Assembly: GCA_031404455.1 (NCBI GenBank)
Contig: JANNHP010000376.1
Coordinates: 1-26,884 of the forward strand
Direction: 5' to 3'
Source of the DNA: JANNHP01 sp031404455
GTDB lineage: Bacteria > Planctomycetota > JAJSAM01 > JAJVHW01
DNA length: 26,884 nucleotides
Shown here: positions 1 to 7,147 of the stretch, piece after piece
Position numbering within the stretch: the stretch's first letter is position 1
How the letters are laid out: each line of letters begins with the position of its first letter
Notes under the pieces: generated by a model
What the model saw: the letters and a program-made list of their open reading frames with translations, nothing else
Database searches by the model: none
What the model was told of the DNA's origin: nothing
Position numbers and translations under genes: made by a program

Positions 1-895
1 GCTGGCGCATCGACGCGTCGAACTCGTCCGCGGAATGGGGACGAAGGGCGAGTTCCAGCGCCGCGCGCTGGCGGAGCGCGTCCCGCAGGAACGACGAACG
101 GTGCCCGGTCCGGCCGCGGCGAACCTCCGAGTACGCCTCGCTCACCTCGGCGTCGGTCGGTTCGCGGCGCTCGGCCACGGCGACGGCGAGCACGGTCGTC
201 TCGAGAGCCACGAAGAGGAGGACGTACCGTTCCGGATAGCGCGCCATCGCGTGCGCGTCGGGCGCTCGGGCGTCGCCTCGGACGAGAGTCGCGAGCGGGG
301 GAACCTCCCAGTCGGCCTCTTCGCCGCGCCAGCGGACGTGGGCGACGGAGTGCCGCCACGACGCGCTCGACGATCCGGCCCTCGGAAGACCCAATTCGAC
401 GAAGCGGTGGTCGAGTCCGTTCGCGCGAACGAACTCGGCGAAGGGCGGTGCGAGCCCTGCCCGGAGGTCCGCGCGATTCGGGTCCGCGAGCCAGGCGCGA
501 AGAGCGGGCGTGTCCAGGGTCGTCACGCGAATGCGCCGCGCCGAGCCGATGCCGACGACCTGCGGTTCCCCAGCGACGCGAGGATCGTGTCCGAAGACCT
601 CGCGCCGCCGCCGGATCAGTTCGCCGAAGTCGGCACGCATGCCGGGCCGCGCGGTACCCATCGCCGCATCCCATGACGCGGCCACGCTCGGCGAGATCGC
701 ACCCTCCGGCGCGCCCGCGTTCCAGGCGATCCACGCGATGCTCAGGAGTTGCGGGAGCAGTGGCGCCGCCGCCTCCTCCGGGAACAGGTCCAGGACGGGC
801 GCCATCAGCTCGAGCAGACTCGTCGAGAGCTTGGGCAGTCCGCGTTCGATGTCGGGATGACGCGGAGGATCGGCGTCTTCGGCGGGAAGGGTCAT
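1..895 (-). CDS. Hypothetical protein, C-terminus cut by the window edge
   Basis: An open frame runs on the minus strand from an ATG at 895-893 to the left edge without a stop, giving about 298 residues. The start is supported by GAGG six bases upstream (minus-strand GAGGTCTCCCATG). Codon third positions are strongly G/C in this frame, whereas the overlapping plus-strand frames read as Arg/Pro-rich shadows. The protein begins MTLPAEDADPPRHPD. It has a hydrophobic stretch around residues 38-60 (LLPQLLSIAWIAWNAG), then a mixed alpha/beta-like sequence with no motif I recognise, and a second hydrophobic strand near 225-245 (RYVLLFVALETTVLAVAVAE). There is no signal peptide or clear membrane segment. 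It is divergent from the acyl-CoA dehydrogenase gene, with 232 bases between them. I do not assign a function. Confidence 0.7.
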   Translation of the reverse strand, partial: MTLPAEDADPPRHPDIERGLPKLSTSLLELMAPVLDLFPEEAAAPLLPQLLSIAWIAWNAGAPEGAISPSVAASWDAAMGTARPGMRADFGELIRRRREVFGHDPRVAGEPQVVGIGSARRIRVTTLDTPALRAWLADPNRADLRAGLAPPFAEFVRANGLDHRFVELGLPRAGSSSASWRHSVAHVRWRGEEADWEVPPLATLVRGDARAPDAHAMARYPERYVLLFVALETTVLAVAVAERREPTDAEVSEAYSEVRRGRTGHRSSFLRDALRQRAALELALRPHSADEFDASMRQ

Positions 896-1034
896 GGGAG
901 ACCTCACTGGACGGGACGGCACACGCAGGCTTGGAGAGCATCGCACGATCGTCCGACATCGTTGGCCGGTGCGTGGGCTGCGTCGTCGAGTTCTGACCAG
1001 GGGACCGTCCCCGAACGCACCGGACGGCTAGGAC

Positions 1035-1063
1035 TTGGGCCCGGGCGCTCCTCCTCCTACCGT
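1035..1063 (+). promoter_or_regulatory. Candidate sigma70-type promoter for the mutase operon
   Basis: TTGGGC (1035-1040) and TACCGT (1058-1063) are separated by exactly 17 bases and lie 64 bases before the acyl-CoA dehydrogenase start. Each box matches only three consensus positions (TTG; TA...T), which is common in G+C-rich genomes. The gene also has a leader with a GAGG ribosome site at 1116-1119, eight bases before ATG, consistent with a leadered transcript. Confidence 0.35.
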
Positions 1064-1127
1064 GCCCGTCTTCCTCCGCGTCTCAGCCTCCCTGCGGTGA
1101 AATGCGGGCCAACCCGAGGCAAGCAAG

Positions 1128-2270
1128 ATGGACTTCGACCTGACCGAAGAGCAGCGCATGATCCGCGACGCCGCGCGCGAGTTCGCGGACGCGGAGGTGG
1201 CGCCGGGCGCGGGGGACCGCGACCGGTCGGGCGAGTTCCCGATACGGGAGTTCAAGGCGGCGGCGGCGCAGGGCTTCGCCGGGGTGCTCATCCCCGAGGA
1301 GTTCGGCGGCAGCGCGCTCGGGAACGTGGCGTCGTGCCTCGTTCTCATGGAGATCAACCGCGCGTGCGCGTCGACGGGCGTCACGCTCTCCGTGCACAAC
1401 TCGCTCTGCGCGGCGCCGCTCGTGAAGTTCGGCACCGAGGATCAGAAGCGGCGCTACCTCCCGAAGCTCGCGACGGGCGATTGGCTCGGCGCCTACTCGC
1501 TCTCGGAGGCGGGTTCGGGCAGCGACGCCGCGGCGCTCGTCTGCTCGGCGCGCGCCGACGGCGACGACTTCGTCCTCGACGGCACGAAACTCTGGGTCAC
1601 GAGCGGCACGCACGCCGACTTCTTCGTGGTGTTCGTGCGCACGTCGAAGGACGAGAAGAAGGCCCGCGGGATCACGTGCCTCCTCGTCGAGCGCACGTAC
1701 CCCGGCTTCATCGTCAGCAAGAAGGAGGAGAAGATCGGCATCCGCGCCTCCTCGACGACGGAGCTCGTGTTCGAGAACTGCCGCGTGCCGATGGCGAACG
1801 TGCTCGGCGAGGTGGGCAAGGGCTTCCCGATCGCCATGGACACGCTCGACGGCGGGCGCATCGGCATCGCGTCGCAGGCGGTCGGCATCGCGACCGCGGC
1901 GCGCGACGCCGCCGTGAAGTACGCGAAGGAGCGCAAGCAGTTCGGGCGCGCGATCGCCGAGTTCCAGGCGATCCAGTTCAAGATCGCCGACATGAGCGCC
2001 CGCATCGACGCGGCCGAGCTCTGCGTGCTGCGCGCGGCGTGGCTGAAGGACCAGCAGCGTCCGCACGGACGCGAGGCGGCGACCGCGAAGCTCCTCGCGT
2101 CGCGCACCGCGAACTTCTGCGCTCGCGAGGCCGTCCAGATCCACGGAGGCGCGGGCTATCTCGAGGACTTCCCCGTCGAGCGCCACATGCGCGACGCGCG
2201 GATCACCGAGATCTACGAGGGCACGACCGAGATCCAGAAGCTGGTCATTGCCAGGCATGTCATCGGCTAG
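1128..2270 (+). CDS. Acyl-CoA dehydrogenase, short-chain type
   Basis: 380 residues, the normal length for this FAD flavoprotein family, which introduces a trans 2,3 double bond into acyl-CoA and passes electrons to ETF. Seen in the sequence: N-terminal helical domain starting MDFDLTEEQRMIRDAAREFA; first family signature YSLSEAGSGSD near residues 123-133; second signature QIHGGAGYLEDFPVERHMRD near 336-355; catalytic base Glu364 in IYEGTTEIQ. The base position is that of short/medium-chain, isobutyryl- and 2-methylbutyryl-type enzymes and not that of isovaleryl-CoA dehydrogenase. ATG is preceded by GAGG at spacing 8. It is the first gene before meaB and the acyl-CoA mutase subunits, so butyryl- or isobutyryl-CoA is a reasonable substrate guess. 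The exact chain length cannot be read from sequence. Confidence 0.93.
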   Translation: MDFDLTEEQRMIRDAAREFADAEVAPGAGDRDRSGEFPIREFKAAAAQGFAGVLIPEEFGGSALGNVASCLVLMEINRACASTGVTLSVHNSLCAAPLVKFGTEDQKRRYLPKLATGDWLGAYSLSEAGSGSDAAALVCSARADGDDFVLDGTKLWVTSGTHADFFVVFVRTSKDEKKARGITCLLVERTYPGFIVSKKEEKIGIRASSTTELVFENCRVPMANVLGEVGKGFPIAMDTLDGGRIGIASQAVGIATAARDAAVKYAKERKQFGRAIAEFQAIQFKIADMSARIDAAELCVLRAAWLKDQQRPHGREAATAKLLASRTANFCAREAVQIHGGAGYLEDFPVERHMRDARITEIYEGTTEIQKLVIARHVIG

Positions 2271-2328
2271 GCGGATGCAGTTGGCGCCGAGCCGGCCGGA
2301 TGAGACGCAGCGAGACGGGTTCTGCCCT

Positions 2329-2422
2329 TGTAGGGGCGAGGCATGCCTCGCCCGCGCACCGAGACCTGAATGGACGGCTGATCTGAACGCGGACGGCGGG
2401 CGACGCATGCGTCGCCCCTACA
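2329..2422. repeat. Nested palindromic repeat element (copy 1)
   Basis: Two 26-base arms, 2329-2354 and 2397-2422, are inverted relative to each other with two mismatches, around a 42-base centre. Each arm is itself a perfect 20-base palindrome: GGGCGAGGCATGCCTCGCCC on the left and GGGCGACGCATGCGTCGCCC on the right. The only differences between the arms are a matched pair of changes that keep both palindromes intact. The outer ends read TGTAGGGGCG and CGCCCCTACA, so the element is bordered by TA. The right end abuts the AGGAGG ribosome site of meaB. It resembles dispersed REP/MITE-like repeats; no transposase is nearby. Confidence 0.75.
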
Positions 2423-2435
2423 GGAGGTCGCGTTG
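2422..2435 (+). promoter_or_regulatory. Strong ribosome binding site with TTG start for meaB
   Basis: AGGAGG at 2422-2427 lies five bases before TTG at 2433. This is the strongest Shine-Dalgarno match in the window and decides the rare TTG start. The first A of the site is the last base of the palindromic repeat arm, so the inserted repeat sits directly against the translation start region. Confidence 0.7.
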
Positions 2436-3398
2436 ACCTCGAACACAGCGGTCGCGAAGCTCGTCGCGGGCGTCCGCGCGGGCTCCGTCCCCGCGATCGC
2501 CCGCGCGCTGACGCTCGTCGAGAACCGCGACCCGGTCTCCGCGGAGATCCTCCACGCGCTCTGGCCGTCCGTGGGACGCGCGTGGCGGATCGGCATCACC
2601 GGGCCGCCGGGCGCGGGGAAGTCGACGCTCGTCGCGACGCTCATCTCGCGGTTCAGGAAGACGGGCCGCACGGTGGGCGTCGTCGCCGTCGATCCGACGA
2701 GCCCGTTCACGGGCGGGGCCCTCCTCGGCGACCGGGTGCGCATGGTCGCGACGGCGCACGGCGACGAGGGCGTGTTCATCCGATCGATGGCGAGCCGCGG
2801 CGACCTCGGCGGCCTCTCGGCGTCGGCGCAGGAGGCGTGCGATGTCCTCGACGCCGCGGGCAAGGACATCGTCCTGATCGAGACGGTCGGCGTCGGACAG
2901 ACGGAGATCGAGGTCGTCGACGCGGCGGACACGATCGTCGTCGTGCTCCATCCGGAAGCGGGCGACTCGGTGCAGGCGATGAAGGCCGGGCTCATGGAGA
3001 TCGCCGACGTGTACGCGCTGAACAAGGCCGACCGCCCGGGCGCCGACCGCCTCGAGCAGGAGATCCTGCTCTCGCTCGGACTGCGCGCGCACGACGAGAC
3101 GACGTGGGTGCCGCCGGTCGTCCGGGTCGTGGCGACGACGGGCGAGGGCGTCGACGCCCTCGTCGAGAAGCTGGCCGAGCACCGCGCCGACCTCGAGACG
3201 CGCGGCCGGCTCGACGCGCGGCGCATGCGGCGGATCGAGCAGCGCATCCGCCTCCTCGTCGAGTCCGATCTCCGGGATCGCTTCTTCCTCCGTCCCGAGG
3301 CTCGCGCCCGGCTCGACCGGACCGTGTTGGAAGTCCGATCGGGCGGCACGACCCCCTACACTGCGGCCCGCCGTATCCTCGACGAGAACCCCCTATGA
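2433..3398 (+). CDS. meaB: MeaB/ArgK-type G-protein chaperone of a B12-dependent acyl-CoA mutase
   Basis: 321 residues, typical of the MeaB (G3E/SIMIBI) GTPase family, which gates cobalamin loading and protects the adenosylcobalamin mutase from inactivation. Walker A GPPGAGKST occupies about residues 57-65. The family motifs DPTSPFTGGALLGDRVRM, FIRSMASRGDLGG, VLIETVGVGQTE (with the switch Glu/Asp region) and the base-specificity motif NKAD all follow in order, and the C-terminal dimerisation helices are present. TTG is chosen because of its near-perfect ribosome site; the next in-frame starts lie inside the conserved N-terminal helix. The stop overlaps the start of the mutase large subunit by four bases (ATGA), so translation is probably coupled. 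If the mutase uses isobutyryl-CoA, this would be the counterpart of Streptomyces MeaI. Confidence 0.95.
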   Translation: MTSNTAVAKLVAGVRAGSVPAIARALTLVENRDPVSAEILHALWPSVGRAWRIGITGPPGAGKSTLVATLISRFRKTGRTVGVVAVDPTSPFTGGALLGDRVRMVATAHGDEGVFIRSMASRGDLGGLSASAQEACDVLDAAGKDIVLIETVGVGQTEIEVVDAADTIVVVLHPEAGDSVQAMKAGLMEIADVYALNKADRPGADRLEQEILLSLGLRAHDETTWVPPVVRVVATTGEGVDALVEKLAEHRADLETRGRLDARRMRRIEQRIRLLVESDLRDRFFLRPEARARLDRTVLEVRSGGTTPYTAARRILDENPL

Positions 3399-5101
3399 GC
3401 CCACAGCCACCCTCCTCCGCACCCCCGAAGTCTCAGGCGAAGCCCGCCGAGAACCTCGCCGACGAGCAGCGCCGCCGCTGGCTCGAGGAGAGTGCCAAGC
3501 TCCCGCGCCGCGACGAGGACGCATTCGTCACCGTGTCGCTGCGGAAGGTGCCGGAACTCTGCGATCCGACCGACGACGCCTCGCGCGACTTCGCGGAGGA
3601 CGTCGCCTTCCCCGGCGAGTTCCCGTACACGCGCGGCATCCACCGCACGGGCTACCGCGGCCGGATGTGGACGATGCGCCAGTTCGCGGGCTTCGGCTCC
3701 GCGGCCGACACGAACTCCCGCTACAAGTACCTCCTCTCGCAGGGCCAGACGGGCCTCTCGGTCGCGTTCGACCTGCCCACGCTGATGGGCTACGACTCCG
3801 ACCACGACCAGAGCGAGGGCGAGGTCGGGAAGTGCGGCGTCTCGATCGCCTGCCTCGACGACATGAAGCGCCTCTTCGACGGCATCCCGATGGACGTCGT
3901 CTCGACCTCGATGACGATCAACTCGCCGGCGGCGATCCTGCTCGCGATGTACATCGCGGCGGCCGAGGCGCAGGGTGTGCCGCAGTCGAAGCTGCGCGGC
4001 ACGATCCAGAACGACATCCTGAAGGAGTTCATCGCGCAGAAGGAGTTCATCTTCCCGCCGGTCCCGTCGCTGCGGATCATCACCGACATGATGAGCTACT
4101 GCGCGCGAGAGGTGCCGCAGTGGAACACCATCTCCGTCTCCGGCTACCACATCCGCGAAGCCGGCTCGACCGCGGCGCAGGAGCTCGCGTTCACGCTGCT
4201 CGACGGCTTCACGTACGTGGAGGCGGCCATCGCCGCCGGCATGGACGTGGACGACTTCGCGCCGCGCATCAGCTACTTCTGGAACGCGCACCAGGACTTC
4301 TTCGAGGAGATCTGCAAGTACCGCGCGGCCCGCCGCATCTGGGCGCGGCACATGCGCGACCGCTACCACGCGAAGGACCCGAAGAGCTGGCTCATGCGCT
4401 TCCACACGCAGACGGCGGGCGTGTCGCTCACCGCGCAGCAGCCCGAGAACAACATCGTGCGGACCGCGATCGAGGCGCTCGCCGCGGTCCTCGGCGGCAC
4501 GCAGAGCCTCCACACGAACTCGATGGACGAGACGCTCGCGCTGCCCTCCGAGAAGGCCGCGAAGATCGCGCTGCGAACGCAGCAGGTCATCGCCTACGAG
4601 ACGGGCGTCGCCCACGTCATCGACCCGCTCGGCGGCTCGTACTACGTGGAGAAGCTCACCGACGAGATGGAGCGCGAGGCCGAAGCCATCTTCGCGCGCG
4701 TCGCGGAGATGGGCGGCGTCGTCCGCTGCATCGAGGAGGGCTGGTTCCAGCGCGAGCTCGCGCGTTCCGCCTACGAGTTCCAGCGCGCCCTCGAGAAGGG
4801 CGACCGCGTGTTCGTCGGCGTCAACAAGTTCGTCGAGAAGGACGAGAAGATCACCATCGAGCTCCTCAGGATCGACGAGTCGACGGCGACGGCGCAGGTC
4901 CTTGCGCTGAAGAATCTCCGCGCGCGTCGCGACGCCACGAGGTGCAAGGCCGCGCTCGTCGCGGTCGCGCGCGCCTGTGCCGAAGGCTCGAACCTGATGC
5001 CGGTCCTCATCGAGGCGGTGAAAGCCGACGCGACGCTCGGCGAGATCATCGACGAGATGAAGACGGTCTTCGGGACGTATGACGAGACCCCGGAGTTCTG
5101 A
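3395..5101 (+). CDS. B12-dependent acyl-CoA mutase large subunit, isobutyryl-CoA mutase-like active site
   Basis: 568 residues; the catalytic TIM-barrel subunit of a split methylmalonyl-CoA mutase-family enzyme, which rearranges the carbon skeleton of acyl-CoA by an adenosylcobalamin radical mechanism. Family blocks in order include WTMRQFAGFG (92-101), GLSVAFDLPT (120-129), TSMTIN (171-176), QNDILKEF (205-212), SGYHIREAG, FHTQTAGVSLTAQQPENN and GTQSLHTNSMDE. The cobalamin-binding domain is absent and is supplied by the gene at 5282. At the position of methylmalonyl-CoA mutase Tyr89 it has Phe97, and at the position of carboxylate-binding Arg207 it has Gln215 (spacing 118 in both). Phe/Gln is the pair reported for isobutyryl-CoA mutase (Phe80/Gln198). 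The Asp of 2-hydroxyisobutyryl-CoA mutase is absent (Ala124). The ATG overlaps the meaB stop. Family assignment is firm; substrate is inference. Confidence 0.95.
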   Translation: MSPQPPSSAPPKSQAKPAENLADEQRRRWLEESAKLPRRDEDAFVTVSLRKVPELCDPTDDASRDFAEDVAFPGEFPYTRGIHRTGYRGRMWTMRQFAGFGSAADTNSRYKYLLSQGQTGLSVAFDLPTLMGYDSDHDQSEGEVGKCGVSIACLDDMKRLFDGIPMDVVSTSMTINSPAAILLAMYIAAAEAQGVPQSKLRGTIQNDILKEFIAQKEFIFPPVPSLRIITDMMSYCAREVPQWNTISVSGYHIREAGSTAAQELAFTLLDGFTYVEAAIAAGMDVDDFAPRISYFWNAHQDFFEEICKYRAARRIWARHMRDRYHAKDPKSWLMRFHTQTAGVSLTAQQPENNIVRTAIEALAAVLGGTQSLHTNSMDETLALPSEKAAKIALRTQQVIAYETGVAHVIDPLGGSYYVEKLTDEMEREAEAIFARVAEMGGVVRCIEEGWFQRELARSAYEFQRALEKGDRVFVGVNKFVEKDEKITIELLRIDESTATAQVLALKNLRARRDATRCKAALVAVARACAEGSNLMPVLIEAVKADATLGEIIDEMKTVFGTYDETPEF

Positions 5102-5281
5102 GCTCAGCGGGCCGCGCCGGCTTCGCCCGGCGCTGACCTCGCAGAGCTCAGGAGGTCGAGCCGGTGCTCGCCGCGCTGGACGCGCGGCTGCGCTCCCGCT
5201 CGACGTGCTATCGCCGGTGAACGGGGGGTCCCACGATCTGAATCGCGGTACTTCCGCGCCCGTGGTGGAATGCTGCTCGCC
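5102..5281 (+). other. Inter-subunit spacer with hairpin and a possible 18-codon mini-ORF
   Basis: The 180 bases between the two mutase subunit genes are unusually long for subunits needed in equal amounts. They hold an imperfect hairpin at 5104-5136 (outer stem TCAGCG/CGCTGA, inner stem GCCGG/CCGGC). They also hold AGGAGG at 5150-5155, eight bases before a GTG-started frame of 18 codons (5164-5220). There is no U-tract, so this is not a standard terminator. Function unknown. Confidence 0.3.
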
Positions 5282-5710
5282 ATGGAACGAAAGATCCGAG
5301 TCTTGATCTGCAAGCCGGGCCTCGACGGCCACGACCGCGGTGCCAAGGTCGTCGCGGCGGCGCTGCGCGACGCGGGCTTCGAGGTGATCTACACGGGCCT
5401 GCGCCAGACGCCGTCGATGGTCGTCGAGGCGGCGATCCAGGAGGACGTCGACGCGATCGGCCTCTCGATGCACTCCGCCGCGCACATGACGATCTTCCCG
5501 CGCGTGATGGACCTCCTGCGCGAGAAGGGCGCCGAGCACATCCTCCTGACCGGCGGCGGCATCATCCCCGACGAGGACATCGCGGCGCTGCAGACGAAGG
5601 GCATCGGCCGTCTCTTCGGCCCCGGGACGACGACCGGCGACATCGCGGTCTACATCAAGGCCGAGGTCGAGAAGCGGCGCGGCGAGAGGGCGGCGGCGGG
5701 GACGCTGTAG
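5282..5710 (+). CDS. B12-dependent acyl-CoA mutase small (cobalamin-binding) subunit
   Basis: 142 residues from the ATG at 5282; an in-frame ATG at 5270 would add four residues with no better ribosome site. The family's N-terminus normally begins only a few residues before the first beta strand, which favours 5282. It is a Rossmann-like B12-binding domain with the base-off/His-on motif GLDGHDRG; His17 is the predicted lower axial ligand to cobalt. The GLSMHSAAH segment and the TGGGIIPDED loop that hold the nucleotide tail also follow. It lies downstream of the large subunit and matches the stand-alone small subunits of split mutases (IcmB or archaeal-type small subunit). With the large subunit it should form the active heterotetramer. 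Confidence 0.95.
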   Translation: MERKIRVLICKPGLDGHDRGAKVVAAALRDAGFEVIYTGLRQTPSMVVEAAIQEDVDAIGLSMHSAAHMTIFPRVMDLLREKGAEHILLTGGGIIPDEDIAALQTKGIGRLFGPGTTTGDIAVYIKAEVEKRRGERAAAGTL

Positions 5711-5716
5711 CGGCGG

Positions 5717-6334
5717 ATGTCCGGGGTCCGGCGCTCCGTGAGACTCGTCGCGACGGCGGTCCTCGCCGCGCTCGCCGGATGCGCGGCCGTCGCGCTCCCG
5801 GACGGTCCTTCGGCCGAGGACGCACGCGTCGTCGCGGCGCACCTCACCGCGGGACCCTGCGTCGTCACGCGCGCGGGTGGCCGCGACGGCCGGCCCGTGT
5901 TCGCGAGCGCACTCGCTGCGACCGGGCTCTTCGAGCGGGTGGACGCCGTTGTCGGCGGGGAGCTCCCGCCCGGCGCGGCGTGGATCGTCTGCGAACGCAG
6001 CGCGCCGTGGGTCGATCCCTTCGACAACTTCTGCGGCGACGGAGCGCAGGTCCTCACCACGCTCACGCTCGGGATCGTGCCGCTCGTTCGAGAACGCAGC
6101 AGCGTGTGGTGCATCGGCGTCCGGCGCGCGGGCGAGCCCGAGCACGCCGATCGGCTGTTCTACGTGGGCGAGCCCGTCACGAGCATCGGCGGCTGGATCG
6201 CGGCGCCGCTTCTTCTGATGCCATGGTGGTGGACGACGCCCGACTCGGGGCTTCGCGCGGACCGCGAGGCGGAACTGATCGTCGTCGCCATCGTGAAGAG
6301 CGGCATCCTCGACGAGCCGCCGCCCGCGCGTTGA
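5717..6334 (+). CDS. Putative lipoprotein of unknown function
   Basis: 205 residues. It begins MSGVRRSVRLVATAVLAALAGC, a type II signal peptide with lipobox LAGC and the lipidated cysteine at position 22. The mature part has several cysteines (GPCVV, WIVCERS, NFCGDG, WCIGV), which may form disulfides in the envelope. A hydrophobic, Trp-rich stretch (GGWIAAPLLLMPWWW) near residues 155-172 might sit in or against a membrane. It starts six bases after the mutase small subunit and so may be cotranscribed, although nothing in its sequence links it to mutase function. No family recognised. It ends four bases from the oppositely oriented toxin gene. Confidence 0.75.
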   Translation: MSGVRRSVRLVATAVLAALAGCAAVALPDGPSAEDARVVAAHLTAGPCVVTRAGGRDGRPVFASALAATGLFERVDAVVGGELPPGAAWIVCERSAPWVDPFDNFCGDGAQVLTTLTLGIVPLVRERSSVWCIGVRRAGEPEHADRLFYVGEPVTSIGGWIAAPLLLMPWWWTTPDSGLRADREAELIVVAIVKSGILDEPPPAR

Positions 6335-6338
6335 GGCG

Positions 6339-6752
6339 TCATGCGACCACCTCCGCCCACTCGCTCTCCTCCTCGCGGACCCGCCACGCCTTGTCGATCG
6401 GGAGGTACTCGATCCGCCCATGCAGCGGACGGCTCGACGACCGCTCGACCAGCGCCGCGACGTCACGGATCGCCCGACCGGCCGGAAGCCGCTGAGGAAC
6501 CACGACGAGTCCCGGAAACGAAAGCCCTCGTTCGAGCCGTAGCTTCGCGAACCCGATCATCGTCTGCTTGTCCTCGGCGATGACGGCACGGTCGTGCTCC
6601 GCCACCCAAGCGAGGACGTCCTGGTCGGGCCATCCTTCAAGTCTCATGTCGTGCGCGATGACGAAGTCGATCGCCGAATGATGTCGTCTGCGTCCGCGAA
6701 CGATCTGACCGCGGAGGCTCTCGTCGGAGAGGAGGCGGGCGCGCTCGGTCAC
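6339..6752 (-). CDS. DUF5615 PIN-like toxin, cassette 1
   Basis: 137 residues from GTG 6752-6750, overlapping the antitoxin stop by four bases (GTGA). DUF5615 proteins are PIN-like (Mut7-C type) putative RNases paired with DUF433 antitoxins. Acidic positions expected for the fold are present: Asp in LLSDES (usual L.DE.), Asp in GWPDQDVLAWV, and Asp in VIAEDKQTM where relatives have HDRDF or QDERS. The C-terminus carries KAWRVREEE, similar to cassette 2. Compared with the toxin of cassette 2 it is only about 40 % identical by eye, and the segment after RGQIV (GRRRHHSAIDFVIAHDMRLEG) is less typical of the family. Toxic RNase activity is inferred from family, not shown. Confidence 0.8.
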   Translation of the reverse strand: MTERARLLSDESLRGQIVRGRRRHHSAIDFVIAHDMRLEGWPDQDVLAWVAEHDRAVIAEDKQTMIGFAKLRLERGLSFPGLVVVPQRLPAGRAIRDVAALVERSSSRPLHGRIEYLPIDKAWRVREEESEWAEVVA

Positions 6753-7102
6753 GACTCGTCTTGGCCGCGCTGTTTCATCCAAGCGAGCAGATCCGCTCGC
6801 CGCGCCTGGTACTCCGGGTCCGCCTCGATCTCGCGACGCAACTCGGCAGCCGCGCGCTCCCCCTCGGCGATGTACGCATCCACCTCCGCCTTGTGGCGCA
6901 GGTACCACGCGATGACGGCGTAGACCTTCTCGAGGCCCACCGACGGGTACTCGACCGCGGCGATCTCCTCGGCCGACTTCTTCTCCTCGTTGAAGAGGTA
7001 GACGATGCAGTCGATCGGCACGCGCGTGCCAAGGACCCGGATGACTTGGTGGTCCTCCGCCCAGTAGAGCGGCACGGGTTCGGCGGCGAGTTCGAGCGGC
7101 AT
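6749..7102 (-). CDS. DUF433 antitoxin, cassette 1
   Basis: 117 residues from ATG 7102-7100. The DUF433 core is clear: VIRVLGTRVPIDCIVYLFNE, then SAEEIAAVEYPSVGLEKVY (helix-turn-helix) and AVIAWYLRHKAEVDAYI. In known DUF433/DUF5615 pairs this protein binds its promoter and neutralises the PIN-like partner through its C-terminus. Residues 1-96 differ from the cassette 2 antitoxin at eight positions only, while the last 20 or so residues are unrelated. The frame stays open upstream through an SMI1-like fragment as far as GTG 7318, so a 189-residue fusion product is possible. The ATG is preferred because its leader, -10 box and start are conserved in cassette 2. Confidence 0.85.
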   Translation of the reverse strand: MPLELAAEPVPLYWAEDHQVIRVLGTRVPIDCIVYLFNEEKKSAEEIAAVEYPSVGLEKVYAVIAWYLRHKAEVDAYIAEGERAAAELRREIEADPEYQARRADLLAWMKQRGQDES

Positions 7103-7146
7103 GGCCGGAAGCCTACCACGCCGTTCTTGGCGCGAGCCGGCGGGCA
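6815..7146 (-). repeat. 332-bp direct repeat, copy A (antitoxin leader plus DNA-binding domain)
   Basis: Aligns without gaps to 7791-8122 with 32 mismatches by my count (about 90 % identity). It starts about 44 bases upstream of the antitoxin ATG and ends near codon 96, after which the two copies diverge completely. This points to duplication with later recombination or gene conversion. Confidence 0.85.
7110..7134 (-). promoter_or_regulatory. Candidate -10 box and operator of toxin-antitoxin cassette 1
   Basis: On the minus strand TAGGCT (7115-7110) lies seven bases before the antitoxin ATG. Immediately upstream is an imperfect inverted repeat CGCGCC-N6-GGCGTG (7134-7117; one mismatch to a perfect repeat). 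The same arrangement is conserved upstream of cassette 2. Confidence 0.4.
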
Positions 7147-7147
7147 C

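Noticed and set aside
35..676. Plus-strand open frame of 213 residues at the left edge
   Set aside because: Arg/Pro/Gly-rich with no family resemblance; the opposite strand has an uninterrupted GC3-biased frame with a ribosome site over the same stretch.
2582..3394. N-terminal extension of the mutase large subunit inside meaB
   Set aside because: The extension is an Arg-rich out-of-frame reading of meaB; the ATG at 3395 with ATGA overlap gives a normal-length subunit.
5102..5281. Possible cobalamin riboswitch near the B12-dependent genes
   Set aside because: No B12-box-like sequence or expected multi-stem fold was seen here or before 1128 or 11627.
3356..6466. Minus-strand open frame of 1036 residues opposite the mutase genes
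   Set aside because: It is the antisense of the mutase large and small subunits and lipoprotein, highly Arg/Ala/Asp-rich; long antisense frames are expected at this G+C.
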